Positions 1 to 11,700 of a stretch of 64,000 bases of DNA are shown here, one piece after another (within the stretch, counting starts at the first letter, position 1; every line of letters begins with the position of its first letter). A model generated the notes under the pieces. The model searched no databases. It had not been told where the DNA came from and was given only the letters and a program-made list of their open reading frames with translations. This DNA comes from Actinostola sp. cb2023 (taxonomy: Eukaryota; Cnidaria; Anthozoa; Actiniaria; Actinostolidae): the NCBI GenBank assembly GCA_033675265.1, contig JAUJYZ010000313.1, forward strand, positions 18,771 through 82,770, in the 5' to 3' direction. A program made the translations under genes and the position numbers.

Positions 1-3000
1 TTTAAAAAGAAATGGCTGTCTATCAGAAGTACATATTTTAGAGCAATTCGAGTGTATCTAGACACTTGTGGTCATATTATACTCTACTTCCGGTTTAGCA
101 TAGAAGATATAATGCATTTGATCATATTAAATTAAAATTAAGTTACGTAGTGTTATAACTATGTGTTTTATATAACATAGATATCCAAAAATCACAACTC
201 ACTTAAGGAACATATTTTTAAAATGAAATATGCGCAGTTAAGATGAAAATTTAACCACTTCCGGTAAGATCAATAGCGACTTCCGGTCAAGATGGCGGCC
301 ATTTACAAAACCGTCCATTAACTCTCTTCTGAACGCAATTTCACGGTGGCTCCATATCAGATATTAAAACTCAAACGAATTGAAAGTATTAACTGATACA
401 TTATTCGACCAAATGATCCATAATGTAGCTCAAAATCATATTTGGTTTCCATTTGGTGGGTCTTCTGACTTTTATTTTTAAGTTTTCTGATTTTCCATGT
501 TGATTGACAGAAGCGAAAAACCAAATTACAAGCCAACTGCCTAAATAGACTAATCGCTTTCAATGCACCTTACTTGACTTTAACTTTGACTTTCTAACGT
601 TTCAGAGGCACAACGCTTCATAATACGTTTGTATTTCTCCGTGAGGTAAACAGGAACTGATATTTCTGATCAGAAAACACGCGTTCACATAATCTATCCT
701 CGAAACTCTGCCACGAAACCGCCTGGCCATCACTTCAATTCAAATCCTGCAAGTTCACTTCGTTCGCCGGGAAACACAGTCTAGAATTTTAGGTCAAGGT
801 TCAAAGTAGCGGCCTATGGAATCCCGGGAAGTTGTTGGTATGATAAAATTGTGAATCAGACACAAAGAAAACTGGATAATCCTGACTTTTATTTGTACAT
901 TCATCTCTTCGGGTCTTTCGAAATTCCGCCATTTTATTTTTGAAGTGAAACCGGAAATGAAACCGCCATACTGGAAACGTTCTCTGATTGGTCAATTGAC
1001 CTTCTTTCGTGGAAAAACTGTTCTAAAAATAACCACACTTGTGAAAACGCTGTGACACAGACCCAATATAGAGCATGGACGCTCCTACTCATGGACTCCT
1101 GGTGATAGGTTGACCTACTTTTTGTCGTAAAATGCCTGGACTATAATGACATTGACTGTATAATTAAACGTGTATTGTTGTATTGCTAGTTCCAGTGACG
1201 TCACTATGACGTCATCAATTTCCCCGAAAAATAGAAGGGTTTCGTGACAAGTTTACATAAAGGATGATTGGCCAATTTTGACGATTTTTGCGGACCATTT
1301 TGCACGGGCTATAACCCACCAAAAATATATTAATGGCCATTTTGGACGATTTTTGATCCTTTTGCACGGGATATAACCCACCAAAAAGGCCATTTTGGAC
1401 GATTTTTGATCATTTTGCATGGGCTATAAATTAAGGAATGGTCGGCTACGGCTACGCCTCGTGCGACTCTTACGCTTCTTTCGTGCTTAGCAACCTCCCG
1501 CGTGCATCCATAACTGGATATATGCGCACAGCTAAAGCATTGACCATTGCTTTTATAACATTGCCATGGCTTTTGTGCATCAAAAACTTGTTTATTTTAT
1601 TTGATCATTTTACAAATTCTCCTAACCCTGCGCGCACGCCAAAAATAGAACACGTTGGAGCCGTTGGTCACTTTGCAAACAAACGAGCGAGAAGCGAGCA
1701 GCTAAAAATGCTGCAAATACAATTTCACTCTGTTATTTTTCGCCTACAATTTCGAAGTAGAAATGTTCTACAATGTATTTCATGTTTAGCTGACATGCAA
1801 AGAGACTGATTGAAGTTCGTAAACAAGGATTATAAAGGGATTTGTCAGTCATTGATCTGCAAGATCCGGGCGAAGATTGAATCAAAATATGGTTTCGACA
1901 ACTAGATTATTCTGCTCAGTGGACTGCTGTTGTTAACTGCAAGGATTGTGGCTGCACTGGGACAACTCTGCACTGCAGAATGCTCTCTGGAGGCTTTGAG
2001 ACGACAATTCGCTGCACTGATAGAGCTGAGCGGTCGATGACCGATTGTTGTAGTAAATGTCAAATGTGCCAAGCTTTGCTCATTGCTGTGACTTGAAATC
2101 GCCAGAAAAGGATATTAATTTGATGATTTGGTACACCAGCATTTGACCATAGCCATAGGGTGATAGTTGTAGCTCGTACTGAATGGTTCAGTGGTGTAAA
2201 CATGAGACAATTGAGCTGATTTCTTTCATCGTGTTTATATAGTTTGTTGTCGTACTCGTTGGTCGGTGCCCAGTTATTGCTTGGATATTGGACAGAAAAG
2301 CTGTTGCTACGGGTTGACCTTCATCAAGTAGAACTTCAGAGGTTTGTAGCCGTCATTCTTGTGTTCTGTCTCATACATTCGGGCATATTTTTATTTATTG
2401 TTTGCATTGTTTTGATATTCAATTTGTTGACAGACTTGACATTGTTCATGTTGAAACTCGCACGAGCGTATTGTACTATTTTTACGTCTAAAATACCAAT
2501 TGAAAATACTGTAAGCTTACTTAAATTGTTTTGGTGAAATAAATATTCACTGTTGACACACACCATGCAGTTCGTTGTCTTTCTTTTCTTTTCTGGATGT
2601 TTGTATGTACAAGTCAATAGTTGAAGTTCGTTGTTCTTCGCTGAATAGTTCATCGCCAACTATTCCGGTCATCTTGAGCCCGCGACGAACAGCGGTCTTC
2701 TCCAATCGAATAATGACAATCGCGAACAAAAATACAAGGCTTGACTGGCAAGCGAGCAAATCAAGTGAAATAAAAGTGTACGTTCTGAAGAAAATTAATT
2801 TACCAAGATTGAATAGCATTCTACTACTTCTTATACTTTCCACTGGCTAATAAAAATTACGAAAATATAATTTCCTACCATTCCTTTTATTAAAGTCGAT
2901 CGACGTGTATATCGTCCATACTGCCTCTGTAAATTTGGATAAAAACATGCGAAAGTGCGAAGTTCCAAGTCTAATTGTGGAAATACAGATGATTATGTCC

Positions 3001-3857
3001 AATTTGCTGAAATGGGTATATAAAATAGACATACCTGTAAGGCTATTTACGAAAGTATGTCTAGATTGTATATAATTACACCATTCCCTATTGACTTTGA
3101 AAATTTATCACCAAATTAGAACACCAAATGTCCGCTTAGGATGGGCAAAATATAGTGAAGTTTGAAGTCGAAACTTTACCGAAAATCGTCATGTTTGGTA
3201 CCGGCAAATAAAGCTCAGTTATCCAGCTTTCATTTGCCGTAAAGATCCATGGGATAGCTGTTAAAACACAGGGATACCGTCGCAAGTAAGTTAGATTTAT
3301 CCAAGTCCGGGACTGAGCGCGCTTGGGCTCCCTGTGCTATTGATCAAAATCGTCGAACCGAGTTAGTATTTTCGCTTCTAAAATGTTTCTTCGATAATAT
3401 TGGGCTCTAAATATACCTAACACATACAGTTTGGTAGTTGTTCGAATGTCCAACGGTGTTTAATTAACCAAAAGAGCCTTATTTAACCTGTTTTGGAGCG
3501 AAATTTTACTGATACGAATGATCAATCGAAGTCTATGTTCCGAAGGAAAGCCGCTGAGTGAATTTCGGCTCAGGATGACCGGAATAGTTGGCGATGTGTT
3601 TTGGCATTGTACCTCGTTTGTACTTTAATTTATTGACACTATTGACATTTGATCATCATAAACATCCAAATCAAATATTCGATAAAAATTAAGATCCATA
3701 CTGTTAAATATTGTACAAAAGCTGCAGAAAAAAAGTTGTGAAAATGTTTTCCCCGATGTTGACGTGAGCGTGCTCTATACGCGTGCTCCATTCATTTTTT
3801 GTTCATAGCTAGCAAGCCAATCAGAGCGCGCGTTATATCGTAGCTATGTTATAATGG
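1..3857. other. Gene-free left flank
   Basis: I see no supportable gene here on either strand. Open frames up to about 120 codons lack family similarity, coding bias or splice context. Visible items are a YY1-like CAAGATGGCGGCC motif near 289, a threefold tandem repeat of about 55-60 bp at 1271-1429, and near 1020-1110 a degenerate relative of the terminal inverted repeat of the element at 3865-4380. It may be intergenic or an intron of a gene outside the window. Confidence 0.5.
1271..1429. repeat. Threefold tandem repeat, about 55-60 bp unit
   Basis: Three diverged copies share GACGATTTTTG, a CATTTTGCACGGG-type core and CTATAACCCACCAAAAA. A fragment of the same sequence (TTTTTGATCATTTTGC) reappears right of the transposon remnant at about 4383-4402, so that element landed next to related repeat DNA. 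Confidence 0.6.
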
Positions 3858-3864
3858 CCATTTT

Positions 3865-4380
3865 CAGGAGCCCATAAGTAGGAGCCTCCATCTACAGTAC
3901 TGGGTTTGTGAGACAACCTGTGACCGGATCAGGCTATTTTTAGAACACCTTTTCCCGCGAACTAATTATCAATCAATAGGAATCTCCCATGGGAATTAAA
4001 CAGAGCCAATCAGCATTAATGAGGTAGATGATTTTTGTTTATTTGTGATATATGAACAAAGTGGCGGACGAAGAAATTGGCGAAACTGAAAGTGAAGAGA
4101 GCGATAGTGATAGTTACAGTGACTCTTTTGCAGAGTTTAGTAATTCATCGGAAAGTGACCAAGAGTCTTCAAGTTCGTGTTCTGTTTCTCAAGGAACTAA
4201 AAAAACATCAAATAGTAAACCTACCAAGCCAAAAGCTAGAAACTCCGTAACAAAGCCGAAATCAAAAATCCCTGGTGTTAAAATTTCGCGGCAAAACTGG
4301 TGTTCTAAAAATAGCCTGATCCGGTCACAGGTCGTCTCACGAATACATCCCAGATGGAGGCTCCTACTTATGGGCTCCTG
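3865..4380. mobile_element. Internally deleted DNA transposon with long TIRs and 7-bp target duplication
   Basis: The terminal inverted repeats begin CAGGAGCCCATAAGTAGG and are identical over the outer 29 bp, with similarity for about 100 bp inward. The sequence CCATTTT lies directly outside both ends (3858-3864 and 4381-4387), consistent with a 7-bp target-site duplication. The interior holds an open frame from 4052. A duplication of 7 bp is not typical of hAT (8 bp) or Tc1/mariner (TA), so I leave the superfamily open. Confidence 0.65.
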
Positions 4381-4390
4381 CCATTTTTGA
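4052..4390 (+). pseudogene. Acidic Ser-rich N-terminal fragment of a transposon protein
   Basis: The 112-codon frame lies inside the inverted-repeat element at 3865-4380. Residues 1-50 are rich in Glu, Asp and Ser (runs such as ESEESDSDSYSDS). Residues 51-80 are Lys/Pro/Ser-rich, and after about residue 83 the frame runs into the right inverted repeat, where translation is meaningless. Low-complexity acidic N-termini occur in several transposase families, and no catalytic domain remains. I infer it is the first exon of a transposase left after internal deletion. I cannot name the family. Confidence 0.35.
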
Positions 4391-4936
4391 TCATTTTGCC
4401 TATAACATGAATGAAGGCAACAAGATTTTCAACACTCGAAGAAAAATTGGTATCGTCTATCTGAAAAGAAAGAAAAGTTATCCACGGAATATAGTCAATC
4501 ACGGGTCACTGGCTTCAAACGCCCAGCGTTTTTCCAGAGGACGTATACCAACGGCCGTCACAAGATACAGTTACCCTCGAAAACAATCGGAAGACAGGAC
4601 AGCTAATGGTCAGGGTACTGTCATATACGGCCTAGGATCCGACTTTACTCCCCACTTCGACTGCGAAGCTGCTTGTGCACTACTGGATAGCTCCAATGGG
4701 GCCGACATCTTCATCCTATAGGTAACATACGGTGACTCAGCATTGCGTCTTGATCCGTATGCCCTAGTCCAGAACTGGAAGCACTTTTATCTACGCGCGC
4801 GGCAAAGAGCAGAGGAGATAGAAGCCAGAGCTTCTCCCAGTCTTTAGTTCTTTAGCGCCCAGTAGCAGACGGTGACTCAGCATTGCGTCTGAGTGTATGG
4901 GCCAGTTTTAGTGTTTTGCATAAAATACAGCTACTA
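4388..4936. other. Unassigned sequence with a 22-bp direct repeat
   Basis: No gene is supported. The sequence ACGGTGACTCAGCATTGCGT occurs near 4731 and again near 4869, about 138 bp apart, in otherwise dissimilar surroundings. A 104-codon open frame at 4407-4721 shows no recognisable domain. Confidence 0.4.
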
Positions 4937-5174
4937 AATACTCCAGTTTCGAGTTGTTTACGCACCTTGACAAAAGACGCATTTGCTCAGCCTTAGCCTC
5001 AATTCAGCGTAAATTATTCACAAATACCAACGAGAATGTGAAAAATGTTGACATAGGACAATAGAATCATTTTTTAATTCCACGGGTTATTCTCTGGATT
5101 GAGGCTAAGGCTGAGCAAATGTGTCTTTTGTCAAGGAGTACAGCAGTGTCTAAACAACTCGAAACTGGAGTATT
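4937..5174. mobile_element. MITE, CTCCAGTTTCGAG family, copy 1
   Basis: Ends read AATACTCCAGTTTCGAGTTG and, inverted, CAACTCGAAACTGGAGTATT. Inner segments around GAGGCTAAGGCTGAGCAAA are also inverted repeats. A second copy of the same organisation lies at 23011-23264 in a septin intron, which shows this is a dispersed element. Confidence 0.8.
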
Positions 5175-5830
5175 AGCGCGCGCGTTCGCGATTCCCATAT
5201 CGAGCAAATCTATAAAAAAATCACTATTAGTACCTTTCGCTCCGTTTTAAAATATCGCATTATTATTAGTATGGACAACAATCTCAAGTAAAATGTTTAT
5301 TATAGTTACATGTTGCAATACATTGAAAAACGGCTTAGTGTAGTCAATTATAAAGTGTTTTTTTCTTAGCTCTGCCTTGTGAACTTCCAGACTATTATTA
5401 TTTCAAACCTTTAATTTACAAACTCAACACAAGCAAGGTTAAAAAGGTCGATATGAAGCGATATGATAAAATTGATGACGTCATGATGGCGGCCATTTTG
5501 GATCCTGAGAATCCAAGATGGCCGACCTTTCTCCAAATAATTAACAACTAATTGTTGAATTCTCAAACGCTTTGGATTAATATGTAGATATGTTTTACGT
5601 CCAGAATGCTATGTAATTTTTCAATATAGCAACAAAAAACCTTAAAAATGATAATTTAATAGTTCAAATGTCCTAAATATTGTAGATAAATTAATTGATG
5701 GCTGATTGTTGTATTATTAACTTGGCAACTTGGTTAATTTGCATGCAAGAAGGTATGGGAAAGAATGAGAGGATATAAGTATGGCTTACACAATGCACGC
5801 TCGTGGTATATGGAATACGAGAAGCTTCAC
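5175..5830. other. Gene-free stretch
   Basis: AT-rich sequence without supportable coding content. A GATGGCGGCCATTTTG motif (YY1-like) lies near 5484. Confidence 0.4.
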
Positions 5831-5914
5831 CTATCGAAGGTATAAACCTATCGAAGGTATAAACCTATCGAAGGTATAAACCTATCGAAGGTATAAACCT
5901 ATCGAAGGTATAAC
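5831..5914. repeat. 17-bp minisatellite, 5 copies
   Basis: The unit CTATCGAAGGTATAAAC is repeated five times in perfect or near-perfect register. It is one of several unrelated 17-bp-unit arrays in the window. Confidence 0.9.
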
Positions 5915-7556
5915 CACGCAGCATTGGTTGTCTGACCACAGAGAGCCCAAGCTCATTATCTGTGAAGACCGTTTGGGCTCCCTGTGGTCTAACCACATCG
6001 TGAGGTATAAAGTGCAAAGTGAGGTACTCGATAGTACTCCACAAAGGCCTTTTGGTTTTCATTGTTTTACAACTTCACGTGCTTCATTATGACCTCATGG
6101 AATACAGAACACTAAAATACTCGGCGCTGATTGGCTGAGTGGGTGTGACCATACCGTATTGTACTATACTGACGGAGTCCTTACTTGCCTTAGTCTCTCT
6201 CGTTTTACTCACCACAGGAACTCCAACTTGACCGATCCGTTTGCCGGCTTTCGAGTGTACAGGGAAATTTATATATCTGAATAAAATTAATATCTAAAAT
6301 GGCCGCACAGTTTGACTTACAAGTAGTAAGACTCTTCCAATGCATTTCGAGGTCTTGATTAGGGTGACTTGATTTGGTTGATTTCATTCCTTGTATTTTA
6401 AAAGGCTTTTTTTTGACTGTGAAAACATGACCGCGTTTCGTCGTGACGTCATTGGATGAGACAAACTAGGCATGTGATTGGTTGATAAAGGAAGCCATTT
6501 CGGTGCTGACGCGGCTGGCATGTTTTCCCAGTCGCAAGAAAACCGCGCAAAACTCTTGTCAACGTAGAATTTCTCTTTGCGTCGTCGTAGTATCCTTTCA
6601 GCCAAGGTCTTGGACGGCATTTCTACTCGGCGTCGTTGCCTCACATTCAATCACGAATTGACTGACAGTAATGACTGACAGGTGTCTGTTATCGCTGTCA
6701 CAGGAATCAAGTGCCACGCCTTGGATTACTGCGGCCGAGATTTACATATATTATCTTAAAATCTAACAAAATTAAAAGAAGCCTTTCTTTTTCTTGTCCT
6801 TCTTCTCTTTGACTATGCCATCAATAGATCTGATCAAAGACACAATAAACAATAATAAGTGTAAGAAGAGTAAGTAGCATTGATGACAGATGGCCGGGTT
6901 GTTCATTTAACACAATCCTTTGTACGCAGAAAATACTTGTCGAACCTCTCCACATCGACTACCTCGGGACAACATTTGTGGCCGTTATGGAGAGGTGGTC
7001 GTTATGGGGAGGTGGTCGTTATGGGGGAGGTGTCAATAGAAATAAATGCATGGCTGGTGGTCGGGACAGAAAACCGTGGCCGTTGCACATGTTGCATATT
7101 ATCTAACTTTTCATTCAAGCTGTTACCATAATGCAGTTCGGTCTCGGAATGACCTGATGTCTTCGACAACCTTTTTTCAAATAGGTGTATACAAACATAC
7201 TATAATGTGGGGGTTGCCCTTGTTAGAGGTTCGACTGAACCTGCTGCTCGGCACGTATTTTGTTGATGCAAGTAGTATACCAGTACTGATTTGGGTATGC
7301 AAAGGATTATGGGTAAATGAACAGCCGCCATCTTTATTCTAATGAATTATCAATTACTGTTCTCTCTTTCTTTCCTTAACATTGAAAAACCATGAACATT
7401 GTGACCATAGGGAATTATGGAAATAAAATGCCCCCAATATATATAACTTGGTAGGATCTTAACTGAATAGATCGACATCTTATCATCACGTGATGAATTG
7501 CCTTCCCAGGCATCCTTTCGGTCGTTCATGATTCATCTTTTTAAAACAGACAACGA
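5915..7556. other. Gene-free stretch
   Basis: No gene is supported. A short run of GAGGTGGTCGTTATGG-type repeats at about 6978-7035 resembles the large 17-bp array in an RGS22 intron. Around 7132-7195 lie half-ends of the CAGCTATTTCAAAA and CACCTATTTGAAAA types of TA-flanked elements. Confidence 0.4.
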
Positions 7557-7744
7557 TCATGCAATTACAGCATCCTTCGCAACCGTTCCCTTTGCAGTCA
7601 CACGCTACGCTACTCCCTTGTCTGGGGGGAGGGGGGAGGGGGGTGGGGGGAGTGTCGGGGTCTGGGTGGAGGGGGAGAAGCCTCGTTTCCGTGACGGCAA
7701 AGGAAACGGCTAGCGCTGCGAAGGATGCTAATGCAATTACAGTG
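7557..7744. repeat. Inverted repeat enclosing a G-quadruplex tract
   Basis: TGCAATTACAGCATCCTTCG at about 7560 is matched in inverted orientation near 7715-7742, together with CGTTCCCTTTGC versus GCAAAGGAAACG. Between the arms, 7621-7680 has four runs of six G separated by single bases, an ideal intramolecular G-quadruplex, followed by more G runs. Confidence 0.65.
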
Positions 7745-8105
7745 CATTACCAAGAGGTGTGTGCAACAGTGCTATTTCGTGCTTATGTCTTATTGGTGTC
7801 AGTGTTTATATAACAACCACTCCTTCTTTACGATATATTTCGATATGAGAAAATACGGTTTCCTTATATAGGGAGGGGAGGGGTAAAACTTTCAAATTCA
7901 ATAATTGCATCGAAGGCTTTTAGAATGACATTTAGAATCTTTTCAAAATTTACGACACGTACGAAGGCTCATCTGGACTGCGGTTTTCTAAGTGCACAGA
8001 AACATACACTTACACCATTTGGATGCGAACGGTGTATTTAGTGCGTGCCTTTCTGGCACTTTGAGGGCAGTGGGGAGGGAGGGTGGTGGTGATGGGGGTG
8101 GTGAC

Positions 8106-8131
8106 GGGGGGGGGGGGGGGGGGGGGAGGGG
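8106..8131 (+). repeat. Poly-G tract (21 G)
   Basis: An uninterrupted run of 21 G followed by A and GGGG. It sits between GT/GG-rich sequence and a short C-rich segment at 8143-8157 that could pair with it. Confidence 0.9.
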
Positions 8132-9026
8132 CAGGGTTGTCCTTCCCTCTCCCCCCACAACAGTGCAAACTATAGTGCGTGACTTGGTTGTGTTTATTAG
8201 TGCTTTACCCAGACATCTTATGGGTATGAGTACTGATTAGTATTATTATAACGTGCCTTCTCAATGTGCTTTTCTTAACGTAACAAAAATGCATGTGTTT
8301 AGGTGTTGCTCAATACATCTATTTATCTGTTTAGTTAAGTAGTTTAGGCTTGCTTAATAAAGGCTACGTGCACGATTAGTTTACTTTAAAAGATCATATA
8401 TTAGCGTAATTGGGGTTATATATATATTCCGTATGGTAGCGTTTATTTGTCACAGGACACAGGTAGCACAACTATTTCTCCTGAGCCAATTGTTAAAAAT
8501 ATAAAGATATTATGCGCGCCTTTTGTGGATGGGATTCCTGTGGCAGAGCGCGCGGGAAAAAAATCAGCACTCGGTCAACAATACACTATCCACAGGGAGC
8601 CCAATATAATATCCCACGCTCTCTACCACAGGAAGCCCGTCTAAAAGACTCGAGCATACTATTGGGTTGCCTGTGTTCAAGGCCCGGTTACCTTGTTGAT
8701 GTTGGTTTATATATTTAGAGAGAATTACCTCGTGTTATTTGGCTTTAAAAGTGGCTTTTTAATCCAGGCAAGCAGAATGTTCTCTGCAAAACCTTTCGAG
8801 GGGAAGCGTTAGGTCTGTTTAAATAAATTAAGGAGTCAGTGTGAGTATGACGATTTGGTTGCTATGGAGATGCTGCTCTGATGAAAAAAACCCGGGTAAC
8901 GACGAGTAAGAGATGGTTATTTTACGGCGTGAGCAACAAACAGCTAGCAAACGAGTCACACAAGGCACAAAGTCATGCAACACGACCCTATGAATCGGGT
9001 AACGCAATCGTCACGATAAACGATCA
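8132..9026. other. Gene-free stretch with a small inverted repeat family
   Basis: No gene is supported. CACAGGGAGCCC / CACAGGAAGCCC motifs at about 8591-8680 recur in both orientations at many places in the window (near 3330, 5950, 19185, 27110, 48765, 49190, 54040 and 54280). This suggests a short dispersed element. Confidence 0.4.
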
Positions 9027-9392
9027 GGCCCGGATTGTACGTAAGGTGGATAGCGCTATCCACCGGATAAATCCTCAGTAGCAAGTGGATAAGTTGACGA
9101 TATTAGAGTCGTTTTCGTATGAGTGGGAAAGTTACCGCACCGTCATCGCACCGCGCCTTGCCGTATTAAAAGAGTTTGATTGGATGACATGCATCTGCAC
9201 GCTTTTTGATTGGTTCAGAAAGGTAGCCTGATTATCAGACGGCACGGGTCAACAAGGAAGCCATTTGAGTGTCACGGTACCGTAGGTTTCCCACTCATAC
9301 GAAACTAACGACTCTATCTAATAAAGTTATCCACTGGATAAGGATTTATCCGGTGGATAGCCCTATCCACCTTTTGTACGGCAACCGGGGCC
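9027..9392. mobile_element. MITE, GGTGGATAGCGCTATCC family, copy 1, with a nested insert
   Basis: Outer inverted arms carry TTGTACG, AAGGTGGATAG, CTATCCACCGG and GGATAAATCC on the left and their complements on the right. The element is interrupted at 9104-9316 by a second, unrelated MITE. The uninterrupted relative is at 33312-33450. Confidence 0.7.
9104..9316. mobile_element. MITE, AGAGTCGTTTTCGTATGAG family, copy 1 (nested)
   Basis: Ends are AGAGTCGTTTTCGTATGAG and, inverted, CTCATACGAAACTAACGACTCT, next to TA. It lies inside the element at 9027-9392, so it inserted later. Other copies are at 16151-16331, 19634-19821 and 47151-47313. Confidence 0.8.
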
Positions 9393-9980
9393 AGAAGGTT
9401 ACAGATGACTCACACGACCAAACCACTGTCACGTAACATGCCACTACGATTCACTTCAAGTTATAAGACAGACAATGCCGACCAACACGCGAAATTGAGA
9501 GATCATAAAAAAATGAAGAGGTAAATTAGTCACAGAAATGAGTATCCAAACACGCCCTTACAGGCATTTCCAGTCAAATTTGGAAAATGTTAAGAAAACA
9601 TCGAGCGTTTTTAATGACAGTAACGCAGGTTTGTCTCGAATCGAAGGGAGACACGAAAACCAAGGATTGTCTACATGTAGTTCATGATTAGCACCTGTCA
9701 GCGGTTGTAAGATGTAAAACAGCACTGGACAGAGAGAACAGTAAGGATGGAGTAAGCCTTGAAGAGTTATGTCTGCTAAGTCTAGGTTGGTGTTCAACTG
9801 TTGTTAGGTAGAGTTAATCCACATTAGCAAGCCAACGATACTAACCCATTCAAACGATCAGAACTACACAGCAGGAAACCTCTGTCAGAAGGAACAAGTA
9901 GAGCTTTGTTGAAGTTTGAATTGAACGAAGGTTGGCTACCCTGGGTACTAGACGCCCGAGGGAAGACTGAGACTGAATGA
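9393..9980. other. Gene-free stretch
   Basis: No supportable gene. Frames near 9558-9797 and 9824-10048 (minus) lack domain similarity and splice context. Confidence 0.35.
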
Positions 9981-10015
9981 TCAACCTCGTCCCCAGGCCC
10001 TGGGGACGAGGTTGA
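9981..10015. repeat. Perfect 35-bp palindrome
   Basis: Two 17-base arms (left TCAACCTCGTCCCCAGG) are exact inverted complements around a single central C. The transcript of either strand would form a very stable hairpin. It is not flanked by a U run, so a terminator is not indicated. Confidence 0.9.
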
Positions 10016-10339
10016 CTGAATTATATTACGCACGTAAGAATGTTCCACGTATGTTTACAGATCCAAAGAAACGTTGTCGCTAAAAGCACTCACGACCAGA
10101 CCGACAGGGTGCTTGGTAATATTGTTTTTTTAATACGTTTTCTTCTACACAAAGAAAGCGTATTTAATCTAACTTATTTTAAACACACATTAGCAGTCAT
10201 CACCAATCCCCAATATTATGTGTGAGATGCATCATTACACTGTTTTTAATATCGTTTCCCATACTTCCTGTCGGTCTTGTCGTGTGGTCTTGAGTGTTTT
10301 TACCGACACTTTTTGAAACAACTGTATACATGTATGTTA

Positions 10340-10670
10340 AATCTGGAGAAGAAATAATAGTGAAACGAGATGAAAGAGTATAAGAGAAACATTCGCAAAA
10401 ATGACGCGAGAATGGGAACAGTGAAGTAATGAAAATAAGTGAAAAAGGAGAAAAGTGAGATGAAAGTTTTGAATGATAAAATGTGACGGACTGGGAAATG
10501 AAAATGAAGGAAATGAAATAGGAAAAGTGGAGTAATGGGAATGGATGAGTATGAAAAGAAAAGTGAAAACACTGAGATTGAGACGGAAAATTAAAACGTT
10601 TGGATGGAAAAAGAAAATAGAAAAGAAAGCAAATGAATGGAAATAGAATGAGAAATGGAAGGTACAACTA
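10340..10670 (+). repeat. Purine-rich strand-asymmetric stretch
   Basis: About 330 bases of the plus strand are overwhelmingly A and G, with GAAAATGA/GGAAATGAA-like degenerate repetition and few pyrimidines other than T. The complementary strand gives pyrimidine-rich open frames that are not genes. Confidence 0.6.
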
Positions 10671-11079
10671 GGTTCAGCATACATCATTTACCGCGTTGAA
10701 TCCTTTTACCGCAATTTGAATTACTATGGCACATTATGCGAGACAAGTTTTTTAGCATTCATTTAAAGGTATTTTATGCTTTTGAATAATGTTATGTTAG
10801 GTGACTCGGTAATTTAGAGTGACACATAAGATGTCTGGCAAAGACATTACACAACACCCAAAGACAGCAGCAACACACATTGCTACCACAGCAAAACATA
10901 TGTGATGTCATGGGATCTCAAAATAATGTATGTTAATTCATGCAAATTCATGCAACATTTAATGACATTAATTATTTAGCATGACATTAAACCAGTTTTA
11001 CGTTGTTAGGAATACATAGCATCAATATACAACATTGATAAGAAATATAAACAATATTGAATAAACCATGAAATTTATA
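10671..11079. other. Gene-free AT-rich stretch
   Basis: No gene or clear repeat structure is seen. Confidence 0.35.
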
Positions 11080-11349
11080 CAGCTAATTCAAAACCCTTGT
11101 CCTAGGATTTGTTGTATATTGCATTCCCAGACCGAAGTGCATTGTGGTCGCTATGAATTGTGTGTTTTTCTTCTATTTTGTGGTTCCAAAACATGCAAAC
11201 AAATATCAGGGACGTTCTGAGAGTCGACCATGATCTCAGTTTCGGCAACGCAACGCTAACGAACACACGTATTGATCAGTCCATAATGCACTTCGGTCTG
11301 GGAATGCGATATGCAATAAAACCTAGGACAACGTTTTTTGAATTAGCTG
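11080..11349. mobile_element. MITE, CAGCTAATTCAAAA family (TA-flanked), copy 1
   Basis: Ends CAGCTAATTCAAAA and TTTTTTGAATTAGCTG are flanked by TA on both sides. Inner arms with TGCATTCCCAGACCGAAGTG are also inverted. TA duplication and CAG-type ends fit Tc1/mariner-derived MITEs. A related element at 47335-47604 has CAGCTATTTCAAAAAACG ends. Confidence 0.75.
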
Positions 11350-11357
11350 TATGCAAT

Positions 11358-11700
11358 AGAGTACCGAAGTGATGACGTCATAAAAATAAAATTTTCGCTT
11401 TATTAACTTTCGATCCCCGATTTCAAAAGAACATCAATAAAGAAGCTTACATGCCAAATTTGAGAGCAATCGGTTAAATAGCGGCTGAGATATGGCCAGT
11501 TGAATATATAATTTCCTCCCGTAACGTTACGATCCAAGCCGAAATTACAGTGATTTGTGGGGGGAAATTATATATTCAACTGGCCATATCTCAGCCGCTA
11601 TTTAACCGATTGTTCTCAAATTTGGCATGTAAGCTTCTTTATTGATGTTCTTTCGAAATCGAAATATGTTTTTTTTCGTGACGTCACACTTCGGTACTCT
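11358..11700. mobile_element. MITE, AGAGTACCGAAGTG family, copy 1
   Basis: Ends AGAGTACCGAAGTG and CACTTCGGTACTCT lie beside TA, with TGACGTCA (CRE/ATF-like palindrome) just inside each end. The arms contain GAAATTATATATTCAACTGG inverted around the centre. A second copy is at 54467-54678. It starts 8 bp after the preceding element ends. Confidence 0.85.

Noticed and set aside
1438..1809. A 123-codon plus-strand frame
   Set aside because: Composition is not convincingly coding, with no family and no exon partners. It starts within the tail of a tandem repeat.
6384..6650. An 88-codon minus-strand frame rich in Arg
   Set aside because: No domain similarity, no splice partners, and it coincides with sequence of mobile-element character.
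10200..10687. Three overlapping minus-strand frames rich in Phe, Ser and His
   Set aside because: They follow from the purine-rich plus strand; three overlapping frames in one place show compositional bias only.
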